In this document: positions 48,334 through 55,946 of the stretch, piece after piece
How the letters are laid out: each line of letters begins with the position of its first letter
Numbering within the stretch: the first letter of the stretch is position 1
Assembly (NCBI RefSeq): GCF_019890935.1
Contig: NZ_CP082333.1
Coordinates: forward strand, 2,196,001-2,260,000
Origin: Exiguobacterium acetylicum
GTDB taxonomy: Bacteria > Bacillota > Bacilli > Exiguobacteriales > Exiguobacteriaceae
DNA length: 64,000 nucleotides
Direction: 5' to 3'
Made by a program: the position numbers and the translations under genes
Notes under the pieces: generated by a model
Told to the model about the DNA's origin: nothing
Database searches by the model: none
The model's input: only the letters and a program-made list of their open reading frames with translations

Positions 48334-49674
48334 TTATTCCGATCGCTTGATGAAATCGAGACAGTCCTGTGACGACCCCGTGAACAGGACCGCTGGATCG
48401 CCTTCGAGCACATGGACTTCGAGCGGTTGACGAGAGATGAATTCGTCCTGCAACAGATGCCGTGGTGCACGAATCACGACTGCTTCCGCATAGGTCGCGA
48501 TCTCAAGCAACTTCGGTTCAATCAAGCGATAGACACTCAATCGCGTCCACTGACCGGATTCCTGTGAGCGTTCCTGTAGCGATTTCCCGTGACGTTGTCG
48601 TGTCAGTTCGCATAAGCCCATCTTCGTAAACCCATAGACTTCGATTTGTTTCGTCTCGAGCGCTGCCCGTTCTTTGAGGAGTTGGGTCACCCGCGTCTGC
48701 CCTTTACTTGAGCCACGGAGGAAATCAATCGCAATCATGCCACTGATGTTGCGCAACCGTAATTGGCGCATGACTTCAACAGCAGCCGCTTCATTGATTT
48801 GATCAAACGTCCGCTTTTGTTCTTTGACCGAAATCGTCTTCCCACTGTTGACGTCGATGACAGTCATCGTCTCGACTTCTTCAATCAAGAGATATGCTCC
48901 CCCGTCAAGCCAGACGACCCGTTGCATCGCCTTCTCGATTGCTCCGTCGATTGCTTCCATCTCGGGTAAGCGTCCTTTTCGTAGCGATCGTTCAACGGAC
49001 AGACCGAGCAGTTCGAGGCGTTCCTTTTCCTGACGCGTCATGACGAGCGCATCGGTAACGTGCGGAAGTCGTTTCGCTTCCTGGACGATCAGTGCCTCGT
49101 CTTGTTCAAGACGCGGCGCCTTCAAAAGTTCTTTATGTCGTGTCCGTAATGACTGCAATTCTTGCTTCAATTCGTCGATTGATGCTTTTGCCGCCTCTGT
49201 CCGGTAGAGAATCCCCTCTTCGTCCGTCGTCGTCAGTTGCTCCGCCAGTTGACGCTGAACGACGAGATCCAGCTTTCGACTGAAACGGATACGTCGACCG
49301 TACGGGAAATAGACGAGATAACGTCCACCATAGGTGATGTTCTGCGTAACCTTATGTTGCTTCGGTGCGACTCCTTCCTTGACGACCTGAACGAGCAACG
49401 TCTGTCCGACCTGGACGGCTTGCCCAATCGTCGGGACGTCCGGATAGCGACGAAGTGCTTCCACCGTTTCATTCAGCGGTAAGTAAAGCGGTGTACCGTC
49501 AGTCGCGATTAAAAAGGCTGCTCCGAGCGTCGGGTGCAACCGGTCGACCTTGGCATAGACGAAAGTGCCAACCCGGATCTCGTCACGCATCCGTTCATGA
49601 TATTCAATCAATCGACCGCCTTCGACCAATGCTAATCGTTCAAGTGAAGCGGTCTGTTCACTAATCCATCGCAT
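48334..49674 (-). CDS. rng: Ribonuclease E/G family protein
   Basis: The endonuclease should cut single-stranded AU-rich RNA in rRNA processing and mRNA decay. The 446 residues have a short S1-like region (VGTFVYAKVDRLHPTLGAAF), then the catalytic core with the metal-binding aspartates in TMTVIDVNSGK (near 274) and AIDFLRG (near 316). The Zn-link CPxCxG of E. coli RNase E/G is missing: after LTRQRHGKSL comes QERSQESGQW with no cysteines. It stands between minD and rplU, where spore-formers have spoIVFA-spoIVFB. GGAGGG runs straight on from a terminator T-run. Confidence 0.92.
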   Translation of the reverse strand: MRWISEQTASLERLALVEGGRLIEYHERMRDEIRVGTFVYAKVDRLHPTLGAAFLIATDGTPLYLPLNETVEALRRYPDVPTIGQAVQVGQTLLVQVVKEGVAPKQHKVTQNITYGGRYLVYFPYGRRIRFSRKLDLVVQRQLAEQLTTTDEEGILYRTEAAKASIDELKQELQSLRTRHKELLKAPRLEQDEALIVQEAKRLPHVTDALVMTRQEKERLELLGLSVERSLRKGRLPEMEAIDGAIEKAMQRVVWLDGGAYLLIEEVETMTVIDVNSGKTISVKEQKRTFDQINEAAAVEVMRQLRLRNISGMIAIDFLRGSSKGQTRVTQLLKERAALETKQIEVYGFTKMGLCELTRQRHGKSLQERSQESGQWTRLSVYRLIEPKLLEIATYAEAVVIRAPRHLLQDEFISRQPLEVHVLEGDPAVLFTGSSQDCLDFIKRSE

Positions 49675-49688
49675 ACTGATCCCTCCAA

Positions 49689-49728
49689 AAAAATTAGACT
49701 AGGCGCGACGATGTCGTCCTAGTCTAAT
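49689..49728 (-). terminator. Terminator between minD and rng
   Basis: A perfect 11-base-pair stem (ATTAGACTAGG and complement) is followed by seven T on the minus strand, which lead directly into GGAGGG, the rng Shine-Dalgarno. Confidence 0.88.
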
Positions 49729-49737
49729 TTCCCATTC

Positions 49738-50541
49738 TTATTTCATCCCAAGCATCTTCTTCAATTTAACGAAGAATCCTTTTTGTGGTTGTTCATTTAA
49801 ATCAAGCAGTGGCACGGATTCTCCGAGAATCCGGCGGGCAATGTTCCGGTAGCCGAGTCCAGCCCGGTTATCCGGATTCATCGTCACCGGCACACCACGG
49901 TGGGAAGCGGCGATAACTTCTTCATCATCGATGATCAGACCAAGCAAATCAATCGAAAGGATACGCATGATTTCATCGATGTCGAGCATATCACCTGATG
50001 CCATCATGTGTGAACGCACCCGGTTAATGACGAGTTTCGGAACGATGTTACGTTCTGAGCGCTCGAGCATCCCGATGATCCGGTCCGCATCCTGAACGGC
50101 TGCTTTTTCCGGTGTCGTCACGACGACGGCTTCATCGGCTCCGGCGATTGCATTCATGAAGCCTTGTTCGATTCCGGCAGGGCAATCGATCAAGACGAAG
50201 TCGTATTCGAGTTTTAGTGTATCAATGATTGCCTTCACCTGTTCGGGTGTGACGGAGGACTTATCCTTTGATTGAGCAGCAGGCAACAGATACATCTCTT
50301 CAAAACGTTTATCGCGGACGAGTGCTTGGTGCAATTTACATTGCCCTGTCACGACGTCAACGATGTTATAGATACTCCGGTTATCAAGACCAAGCACGAT
50401 ATCCAGATTACGTAACCCGATATCCGTATCAACGAGACAAACGGAATGTCCCATCAATGCAAGTGCTGTTCCGATGTTTGCAGTCGTCGTTGTCTTTCCG
50501 ACGCCACCTTTACCGGATGTGACGACGATGGCGCGTCCCAT
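49738..50541 (-). CDS. minD: Septum site-determining ATPase MinD
   Basis: MinD is a membrane-binding ParA-like ATPase that, with MinC, blocks division at the poles. From 50541 it has 267 residues, MGRAIVVTSGKGGVGKTTT (deviant Walker A with the signature Lys), DTDIGLRNLDIVLGL, DCPAGIEQGF and an amphipathic C-terminal tail (KGFFVKLKKMLGM). This start matches the usual length; GGAGG lies 11 bases upstream. In-frame codons extend to 50595, with another possible ATG at 50586, which would add about 15 residues and couple to minC. No minE is present here. Confidence 0.93.
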   Translation of the reverse strand: MGRAIVVTSGKGGVGKTTTTANIGTALALMGHSVCLVDTDIGLRNLDIVLGLDNRSIYNIVDVVTGQCKLHQALVRDKRFEEMYLLPAAQSKDKSSVTPEQVKAIIDTLKLEYDFVLIDCPAGIEQGFMNAIAGADEAVVVTTPEKAAVQDADRIIGMLERSERNIVPKLVINRVRSHMMASGDMLDIDEIMRILSIDLLGLIIDDEEVIAASHRGVPVTMNPDNRAGLGYRNIARRILGESVPLLDLNEQPQKGFFVKLKKMLGMK

Positions 50542-50591
50542 GTTCGTCTTCGCCTCCATATGTACCTGTTCTTTCACTTGTTCCATATCCG

Positions 50592-51266
50592 TCACCCTCT
50601 TTCACTATCAATCGCAAACTGATCCATCCGCGCTAGCGGAACGGTTTGAAGGCGGGAGAATTCCACCCCGTCTTCGCCTAAAAATGCACAACCCATATCG
50701 AGAGCAGGAATCGGTGCGTCGTCCGGCTCTTCGTGGACGGTACCAGCGACTGCGACCCACTTCGGTTGCAATACACTCGCAGCGATGACGGCTTCCGTAT
50801 TGCCACCTTTACCTGCATGAACGGTACCACGTAAAGCACCGAGACAATAGATACTTCCTGTCGCATGGACGACCGCCCCCGGATTGATATCTCCGATGAT
50901 GACGATCGAGCCTTCGACGTCTAATACGTGCCCACTGCGTGCCGTGCCACCGAAATAATGGAACGTTCGCTCTCCGTATAAGGCTTTTGCCTCATCTTTC
51001 GTGATGCACTCACTGTCATAGCCTTTGAAAGAGAAGGAATCATGTCGCGCGACGATAGATTCGACGGCCGTCAACACCCCTTCATCGACATAACGTCGAC
51101 CGAAGAAGAAGGTGATCGGTACGGCGCGTCCGTTCTCGACGGATTTGTCCGCAAGCGTCAACTCTAAATCGTCAAGAAATTCATCCACACTGCACCTTTC
51201 ATTCACATAGACGGCGAGGCCACCACGATGACCTTTCATCGTTACATAACGTTTACGCTCAATCAT
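50592..51266 (-). CDS. minC: Septum site-determining protein MinC
   Basis: MinC inhibits FtsZ polymerisation where MinD places it. The 224 residues have an N-terminal domain starting MIERKRYVTMKGHRGGLAVYV and a C-terminal beta-helix with HVLDVEGSIVIIGDINPGAVVHATGSIYCLGALRGTVHAG, the typical G-rich repeats. GAGGATGAGTC precedes the ATG. It lies three bases after mreD and overlaps or closely precedes minD. Confidence 0.95.
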   Translation of the reverse strand: MIERKRYVTMKGHRGGLAVYVNERCSVDEFLDDLELTLADKSVENGRAVPITFFFGRRYVDEGVLTAVESIVARHDSFSFKGYDSECITKDEAKALYGERTFHYFGGTARSGHVLDVEGSIVIIGDINPGAVVHATGSIYCLGALRGTVHAGKGGNTEAVIAASVLQPKWVAVAGTVHEEPDDAPIPALDMGCAFLGEDGVEFSRLQTVPLARMDQFAIDSERG

Positions 51267-51269
51267 GAC

Positions 51270-51773
51270 TCATCCTCTTTTCTCGTCAAGGGTCGACTGC
51301 ACGAGTCGGGTCATCGGATAATACAGGATGATGATCCCGATCAGCTGCGCAACCAGACTCCTTGGAATGATCTGTGTCGCAAGTTCCTGGAAGGAGACTC
51401 CGACACCCACGACCGAAGCCGTGAAGAAATATATATCGAGCTCATACAAAATAGCACTGAACGTGAACGTGACAAGAATCGTCAATACGTTCTCCTTTAC
51501 ATATTTTAGCACGAAGCTACTAAAAAGCGGAATGGCGGATAACGCAAATAAGTAAATGCCGATGATATCCGAGTACACGAAATCATACAGCAATCCGAAA
51601 ACGAGTCCGAATCCGAGTGCCTGTTCAAGTTTTCCGTACCGACCGAGGAACATCAAGCCGATCAATGTCGCATGGATGACGTACGGTGAACCGTCTCCGA
51701 GTGGTCCGGCGAACAACGTCCCTTCTAAGATAAAAAGAAGGAACACGGCGAAAAACAACTTAACGTTATTCAC
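51270..51773 (-). CDS. mreD: Rod shape-determining protein MreD
   Basis: MreD is a membrane partner of MreC and MreB in the elongasome. The 167 residues form five or so membrane helices (LFFAVFLLFILEGTLFAG; AIPLFSSFVLKYV; VAQLIGIIILYYPM). The GTG at 51773 is chosen because GGGAGGGG lies just upstream; the longer reading would run 62 bases into mreC. With this start it overlaps the mreC stop by eight bases. Confidence 0.9.
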   Translation of the reverse strand: MNNVKLFFAVFLLFILEGTLFAGPLGDGSPYVIHATLIGLMFLGRYGKLEQALGFGLVFGLLYDFVYSDIIGIYLFALSAIPLFSSFVLKYVKENVLTILVTFTFSAILYELDIYFFTASVVGVGVSFQELATQIIPRSLVAQLIGIIILYYPMTRLVQSTLDEKRG

Positions 51774-52650
51774 GAGTGTCCCCTCCCTTATCGGTCTCAG
51801 CGAAAGGTTCCTTCGCTTCGCGCTCAATCACGAAGACATGACCGAACTGTTCGAAGTCTGCTGCCGGTTTGACGTATGCGATTTTCGAAGCCCCATACTG
51901 ATCGGATTTCACTTCCTCGATTTTTCCGATGACGATTCCGCTCGGATACTTTCCACCGAGACCGGACGTCGTGACGGTCTGCCCTTTTTTCAGCTTCGCA
52001 TCATTCGGAATTTTCGTGAACTTGAGTAATTTCGTCTCTTCATCAAAGCCTTCGATCGTACCGAAGACCCCTTTTCCTTTCGTGTCGTCTGCCGTTGCCG
52101 AGACGTTATTCGTCCGACTTGTATCCGACATCAACTGCACGAGGGAAGTATAAGCACTCGCCTGGATGACGCGACCGATCAGTCCATCTGCTGTTACGAC
52201 GGCCATGTTCGCCTTGACTCCTTTTTGTTCGCCGATATTAATCGTGACGAACCGTTGCCATTCGGACGATGTCCGACCGATCATCTCTGCCGGTAACAAC
52301 TTATAATCGCGAATCGATCCGTTCAGGTCGAGCATGTCCTTCAATTCTTTATTCTCACGTTCAAGATCACGGACTTTGACGGCATTACCGGCATAGTCAC
52401 TTAAGCGTGATTTCAAGTGTTCGTTCTCTTTGTACACGTCACGCACTTCTTTAATCGAAGTGACCGTATCATCAATCCAGCCAATCGGTGTCGCGAAAAG
52501 GCGTTGACCGACGCCCACGGTATCACGCACAAAGCTTTGATACCAGTGGGATTGGTTACGCCCTTGTAGCGAAATCCCGATCAAGATCACCAAAAGGAGA
52601 AAACTAAGGAGTGTGATGAGCAGTTTTCGATTATTTAAAAATCGCTTCAT
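51766..52650 (-). CDS. mreC: Rod shape-determining protein MreC
   Basis: MreC links MreB filaments to the outside cell-wall synthesis machinery. The 294 residues have one membrane helix near the N-terminus (LLITLLSFLLLVILIGISL), a coiled coil (NEHLKSRLSDYAGNAVKVRDLERENKELKDML) and the outside beta-rich domain with VVTADGLIGRVIQASAYTSLVQLMSD and VVTSGLGGKYPSGIVIGKI. It lies between mreB and mreD, overlapping mreD. Confidence 0.95.
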   Translation of the reverse strand: MKRFLNNRKLLITLLSFLLLVILIGISLQGRNQSHWYQSFVRDTVGVGQRLFATPIGWIDDTVTSIKEVRDVYKENEHLKSRLSDYAGNAVKVRDLERENKELKDMLDLNGSIRDYKLLPAEMIGRTSSEWQRFVTINIGEQKGVKANMAVVTADGLIGRVIQASAYTSLVQLMSDTSRTNNVSATADDTKGKGVFGTIEGFDEETKLLKFTKIPNDAKLKKGQTVTTSGLGGKYPSGIVIGKIEEVKSDQYGASKIAYVKPAADFEQFGHVFVIEREAKEPFAETDKGGDTRE

Positions 52651-52664
52651 CGCTCATCCCGTCC

Positions 52665-53699
52665 TTATCTTTTTTGCGAGATGCCTGATTTCGAACGAAG
52701 AACATTCATCATCTCGAGTGATTTTCCTGTACCGATTGCGACACAATCGAGTGCATTTTCTGCAACGAGTGTCAAAATACGTGTTTCGTCTTCGATGACA
52801 GCGTCGAGGTTCTTCAAGAGTGCCCCACCGCCTGTCAAGACGATTCCGCGGTCCATGACGTCTGCTGATAATTCAGGAGGCGTCTGCTCAAGCGTGTGCT
52901 TGACACCTGCAAGAATCGCTTCAACTGTATCCGAGAGTGCGTCACAAATTTCCGCACTTGTGACTTCGATCTGTTTCGGAAGACCTGTGACAAGGTCACG
53001 TCCACGGATTTCCATCGTTTCGTTCTCTGACTCTTCATCGATGCGAGCGTAACCGATCGTCATTTTCAACGTCTCAGCTGTCCGCTCCCCGATCATCAAG
53101 TTGTACTTCGATTTGATGTAACGAATGATCGACTCATCCATCTCATCACCACCGACACGGATCGATTGGCTCGTGACGATACCACCGAGTGAGATGACAG
53201 CAACTTCTGTCGTACCACCACCGATATCAACGACCATCGAGCCTGTTGGTTCCGAAACCGGAAGACCAGCTCCGATTGCTGCTGCGAATGGTTCTTCGAT
53301 CGTGTACGCTTCACGCGCACCTGCAAGTTTCGCTGCATCTTCGACCGCACGTTTTTCGACCGATGTGATACCACTTGGTACACAGATCATGACGTTCGTC
53401 TTAGAAGAGAACAAGCCTTTTTTCTTAGAAGCTTGATCCATGAAATATTTGATCATCGTAGCGGTTGTTTCATAATCCGCGATAACCCCGTCTTTCATCG
53501 GGCGTCGTGCAGTCACGTTACCCGGCGTACGACCGATCATGTTTTTTGCCGCGTTACCGACAGCTTCAATTTTCCCTGTATCCGTACGGAAGGCGACGAC
53601 GGACGGTTCGCGGACGACGATTCCTTGCCCCTTTACATACACAAGCGTGTTAGCCGTACCTAAGTCAATGCCGATTTCACGGCTGAATGATCCAAACAT
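52665..53699 (-). CDS. mreB: Rod shape-determining protein MreB
   Basis: MreB is the actin-like filament that steers lateral wall synthesis. The 344 residues start [28 protein letters not shown] and contain [37 protein letters not shown] and [14 protein letters not shown], the actin-fold phosphate and adenosine loops. It heads the mreBCD-minCD run after a promoter in the gap from radC. Confidence 0.97.
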   Translation of the reverse strand: MFGSFSREIGIDLGTANTLVYVKGQGIVVREPSVVAFRTDTGKIEAVGNAAKNMIGRTPGNVTARRPMKDGVIADYETTATMIKYFMDQASKKKGLFSSKTNVMICVPSGITSVEKRAVEDAAKLAGAREAYTIEEPFAAAIGAGLPVSEPTGSMVVDIGGGTTEVAVISLGGIVTSQSIRVGGDEMDESIIRYIKSKYNLMIGERTAETLKMTIGYARIDEESENETMEIRGRDLVTGLPKQIEVTSAEICDALSDTVEAILAGVKHTLEQTPPELSADVMDRGIVLTGGGALLKNLDAVIEDETRILTLVAENALDCVAIGTGKSLEMMNVLRSKSGISQKR

Positions 53700-53736
53700 T
53701 ATTCAAAAAACCCCTCTCTGAGAATACACTTCACTA

Positions 53737-53742
53737 ATTATA
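53737..53742 (-). promoter_or_regulatory. Probable -10 of the mreB promoter
   Basis: TATAAT lies on the minus strand about 40 bases before mreB. TTTCCA 16 bases upstream is a weak -35. It follows the radC terminator and should drive mreBCD-minCD. Confidence 0.55.
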
Positions 53743-53813
53743 ACGGAAAAGCCTTCATTGGAAAGCGTTAAAACGTTACAGCTTGTTTACAGTTCGCCTT
53801 AGAAAACACACAA

Positions 53814-53857
53814 AAAAACGTCTGACGGAAAGAATCGAAACTTTCCCTTCAGACGTT
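53814..53857 (-). terminator. Intrinsic terminator after radC
   Basis: AACGTCTGAAGGGAAAG and CTTTCCGTCAGACGTT form a long stem with one mismatch and an eight-base loop, followed by seven T on the minus strand. Confidence 0.88.
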
Positions 53858-53861
53858 ATTC

Positions 53862-54515
53862 TTACATAAATCCGCGCTGTTTCATACTAATAAATTGTCC
53901 ATGCCCGATGATGATGTGGTCAAGACAACTGATTCCAATGAGCCGTCCTGCCTCAACAAGTCGCTCAGATACCTCGATATCTTCCCGACTCGGCGTCGGG
54001 TCACCGGACGGATGATTGTGGACGGCAATGAAGTTCGCAGCCGAGCAGCGAATCGCTTCTCGGAAGACGTCTCGGGGGTGGACGATCGACGTGTTCAATC
54101 CTCCAATGAATAACGTCTTTTTCGAGACGACCTCATTTTTCGTATTCAAATACAGGCAGATGAAATGTTCCTGCTGATAGAGACGCATCTCTTCTAACAA
54201 CAGTTCGGCGGCGTCTTCCGGTGAACGGATCGTCGGTCGAACCCATTTCGGTTCCGTGACGAGACGCCGACCGAGTTCTAGTCCAGCCATGATTTGTAAT
54301 GCCTTTGCCTTCCCGACCCCCGGCGCTTTTTCAAGCCCACCGACTCCCGCTGCCTCGAGTTCGATCAACGAAGGATAGATGTGCAGTAATTCTTCCGCGA
54401 TTTCAAGTGGTGTCCGGTCGCGCGTGCCACTTCGGACGAGACACGCCAGCAACTCGACTGTCGTCGCTTGTGCCAAGCCTTTCAACTGAACCATATCCTT
54501 CGGCCATTCAATCAC
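53862..54515 (-). CDS. radC: RadC family protein (JAMM/MPN domain)
   Basis: RadC proteins have a metal-dependent JAMM fold; their role in DNA repair is doubtful. The 217 residues have an N-terminal helix-hairpin-helix-like part (LEAAGVGGLEKAPGVGKAKALQIMAGLELGRRL) and the metal motif in FIAVHNHPSGDPTPSREDIEVSERL (H-x-H-x7-D). The GTG at 54515 has AGAGG nine bases upstream; the 76 codons further upstream overlap maf in another frame and look like its shadow. Same order maf-radC-mreB as in B. subtilis. Confidence 0.93.
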   Translation of the reverse strand: MIEWPKDMVQLKGLAQATTVELLACLVRSGTRDRTPLEIAEELLHIYPSLIELEAAGVGGLEKAPGVGKAKALQIMAGLELGRRLVTEPKWVRPTIRSPEDAAELLLEEMRLYQQEHFICLYLNTKNEVVSKKTLFIGGLNTSIVHPRDVFREAIRCSAANFIAVHNHPSGDPTPSREDIEVSERLVEAGRLIGISCLDHIIIGHGQFISMKQRGFM

Positions 54516-54540
54516 AGCATCCGACCTCTCTGTTTCAGGA

Positions 54541-55116
54541 TTACGCAAACATCGGCTTGATGTCAAAGGACGCGAGACGTTTTGTGATCTCGTGGATCGG
54601 CAGTCCGACGACATTATAATAATCGCCTTCGATTGCCTCGACGAACAGACCACCCATCGCTTGGATGCCATAACCGCCCGCTTTATCATAGGGCTCGTTC
54701 GTCGCGATATAGCCTTCCATCCACTCGTCTGGTAATGCACCAAAACGGACGTGCGTCGTCACGTCGAACGTCTCTTCCTTCTCTCCGAAGCGAATCGTCA
54801 CACCTGTCACGACTTCATGAGCACGTCCTGACAGACGCGCAAGCATCGCCCGCGCTTCAGAAATATCCGCTGGCTTCTCAAGAATCATGTCATCAATTGC
54901 GACGACCGTATCGGCAGCCAGAATGACACCATCTGCTGTAATCGCTCGCGCTTTCTTTTGTGATAGATGGCGGACGTATTCATGCGGTGACATCGGGTAC
55001 GGCGCTTCTTCGACGACATTCGCTGGTACGACTTCATGAGGAATCCCGATTTGTTGTAGGAGTTCCGTCCGGCGTGGTGAAGCCGACGCGAGAATCAAGT
55101 GTGGTTGCGTTATCAT
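54541..55116 (-). CDS. maf: Maf family nucleoside triphosphate pyrophosphatase
   Basis: Maf proteins hydrolyse non-canonical or pyrimidine nucleoside triphosphates; overexpression in B. subtilis blocks septation. The 191 residues begin MITQPHLILASASPRRTELLQQIGI, the family's SxSPRR motif, and contain ILAADTVVAID and AGGYGIQAMGG. The ATG at 55116 is preferred; a GTG three codons earlier is also open and the Shine-Dalgarno is weak for both. It follows the pilus operon terminator. Confidence 0.93.
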   Translation of the reverse strand: MITQPHLILASASPRRTELLQQIGIPHEVVPANVVEEAPYPMSPHEYVRHLSQKKARAITADGVILAADTVVAIDDMILEKPADISEARAMLARLSGRAHEVVTGVTIRFGEKEETFDVTTHVRFGALPDEWMEGYIATNEPYDKAGGYGIQAMGGLFVEAIEGDYYNVVGLPIHEITKRLASFDIKPMFA

Positions 55117-55183
55117 CAGTATCACGTTCTTTCCCGTTAATTTCGAATCGGATAATTCGAGTCATCGTTTAGTCTAACAAAAA

Positions 55184-55217
55184 ACAAGCGGTCCCTAACA
55201 GTCTAGGAACCACTTGT
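55184..55217 (-). terminator. Terminator at the end of the pilus operon
   Basis: ACAAGTGGTTCC and GGGACCGCTTGT form a stem of about 12 pairs with a ten-base loop and TTTTTT after it on the minus strand, just past the pilO stop. It insulates maf from the pilus genes. Confidence 0.85.
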
Positions 55218-55223
55218 TTTATC

Positions 55224-55946
55224 TTAATTTCCTGTCACATCGACAAACGGATCCGACTTCGGTGTCTTCTCCTCGAGTGGGGGTTGTTTATCCGGCGTCA
55301 ACTTCGTCAAATCCGGACGATAATACGATTCGATCTCGACTGTGAACGAGAGCATCTCATCCTCGAGTAGGACCGTTCCACTGCCCGGACCTGGTTCTTC
55401 CGGTCCTGACAACTGGATTTGGCGTAAGACCGTGATTCGGTCCGTCCGTTCGATTTGCTTCAGGAATGCCATTAATTCAACATACGACGGGGCTTCGACT
55501 GTTAGTGATGCCGGAAGCGGTGTTGCATTCGCAGTGACCGGTGCTACGGCAGTTGTTTCAGCCTGATCTGATTCCGTCGCCATCGCTCCGTCAACTGCAG
55601 GCGTTGATGTCACCGGTGACTGCGGTGCTGTCTCTGTCGCCTGACCAAACGTGATCGACTGGACTTTGACACCGGCAATCTGACTCGACGCATTGATCGC
55701 ATCGATGACGTCATCGTTTGACGCCGTCACCGGAACTTTTTGCTGCAGGAAGCTCGATTCAGCGACGTCGACTTTCTGTTCGTTCGCTTTCGCTTGCTCG
55801 AGTACCATCTGTTCTCGCTTCAACGTCGCTTCTTTTTCTTGAAGCGTTTGATGCGTCGTATAGGTCGTATAACCGAAGTAACCAACCGCACCGAGGACGA
55901 TCAAAATCGTTAGACCGAGGAGGATGAAGCTACTATAACGTTTCAA
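55224..55946 (-). CDS. pilO: Type IV pilus assembly protein PilO-like
   Basis: PilO forms, with PilN, the inner-membrane alignment complex of type IV pili. The 240 residues have one N-terminal membrane helix (FILLGLTILIVLGAVGYFGY), a coiled-coil segment (HQTLQEKEATLKREQMVLEQAKANEQK), a Thr/Ala/Pro-rich middle and a C-terminal ferredoxin-like domain (LPASLTVEAPSYVELMAFLKQIERTDRITVLRQIQL). Its start overlaps the pilM-pilN stop by four bases. No pilP or secretin gene follows, as expected for a single-membrane cell. Confidence 0.85.
   Translation of the reverse strand: MKRYSSFILLGLTILIVLGAVGYFGYTTYTTHQTLQEKEATLKREQMVLEQAKANEQKVDVAESSFLQQKVPVTASNDDVIDAINASSQIAGVKVQSITFGQATETAPQSPVTSTPAVDGAMATESDQAETTAVAPVTANATPLPASLTVEAPSYVELMAFLKQIERTDRITVLRQIQLSGPEEPGPGSGTVLLEDEMLSFTVEIESYYRPDLTKLTPDKQPPLEEKTPKSDPFVDVTGN

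Noticed and set aside
54516-54743. 76 extra N-terminal codons for RadC
   Set aside because: They overlap maf in another frame, have no family similarity, and a GTG with a Shine-Dalgarno exists at 54515.
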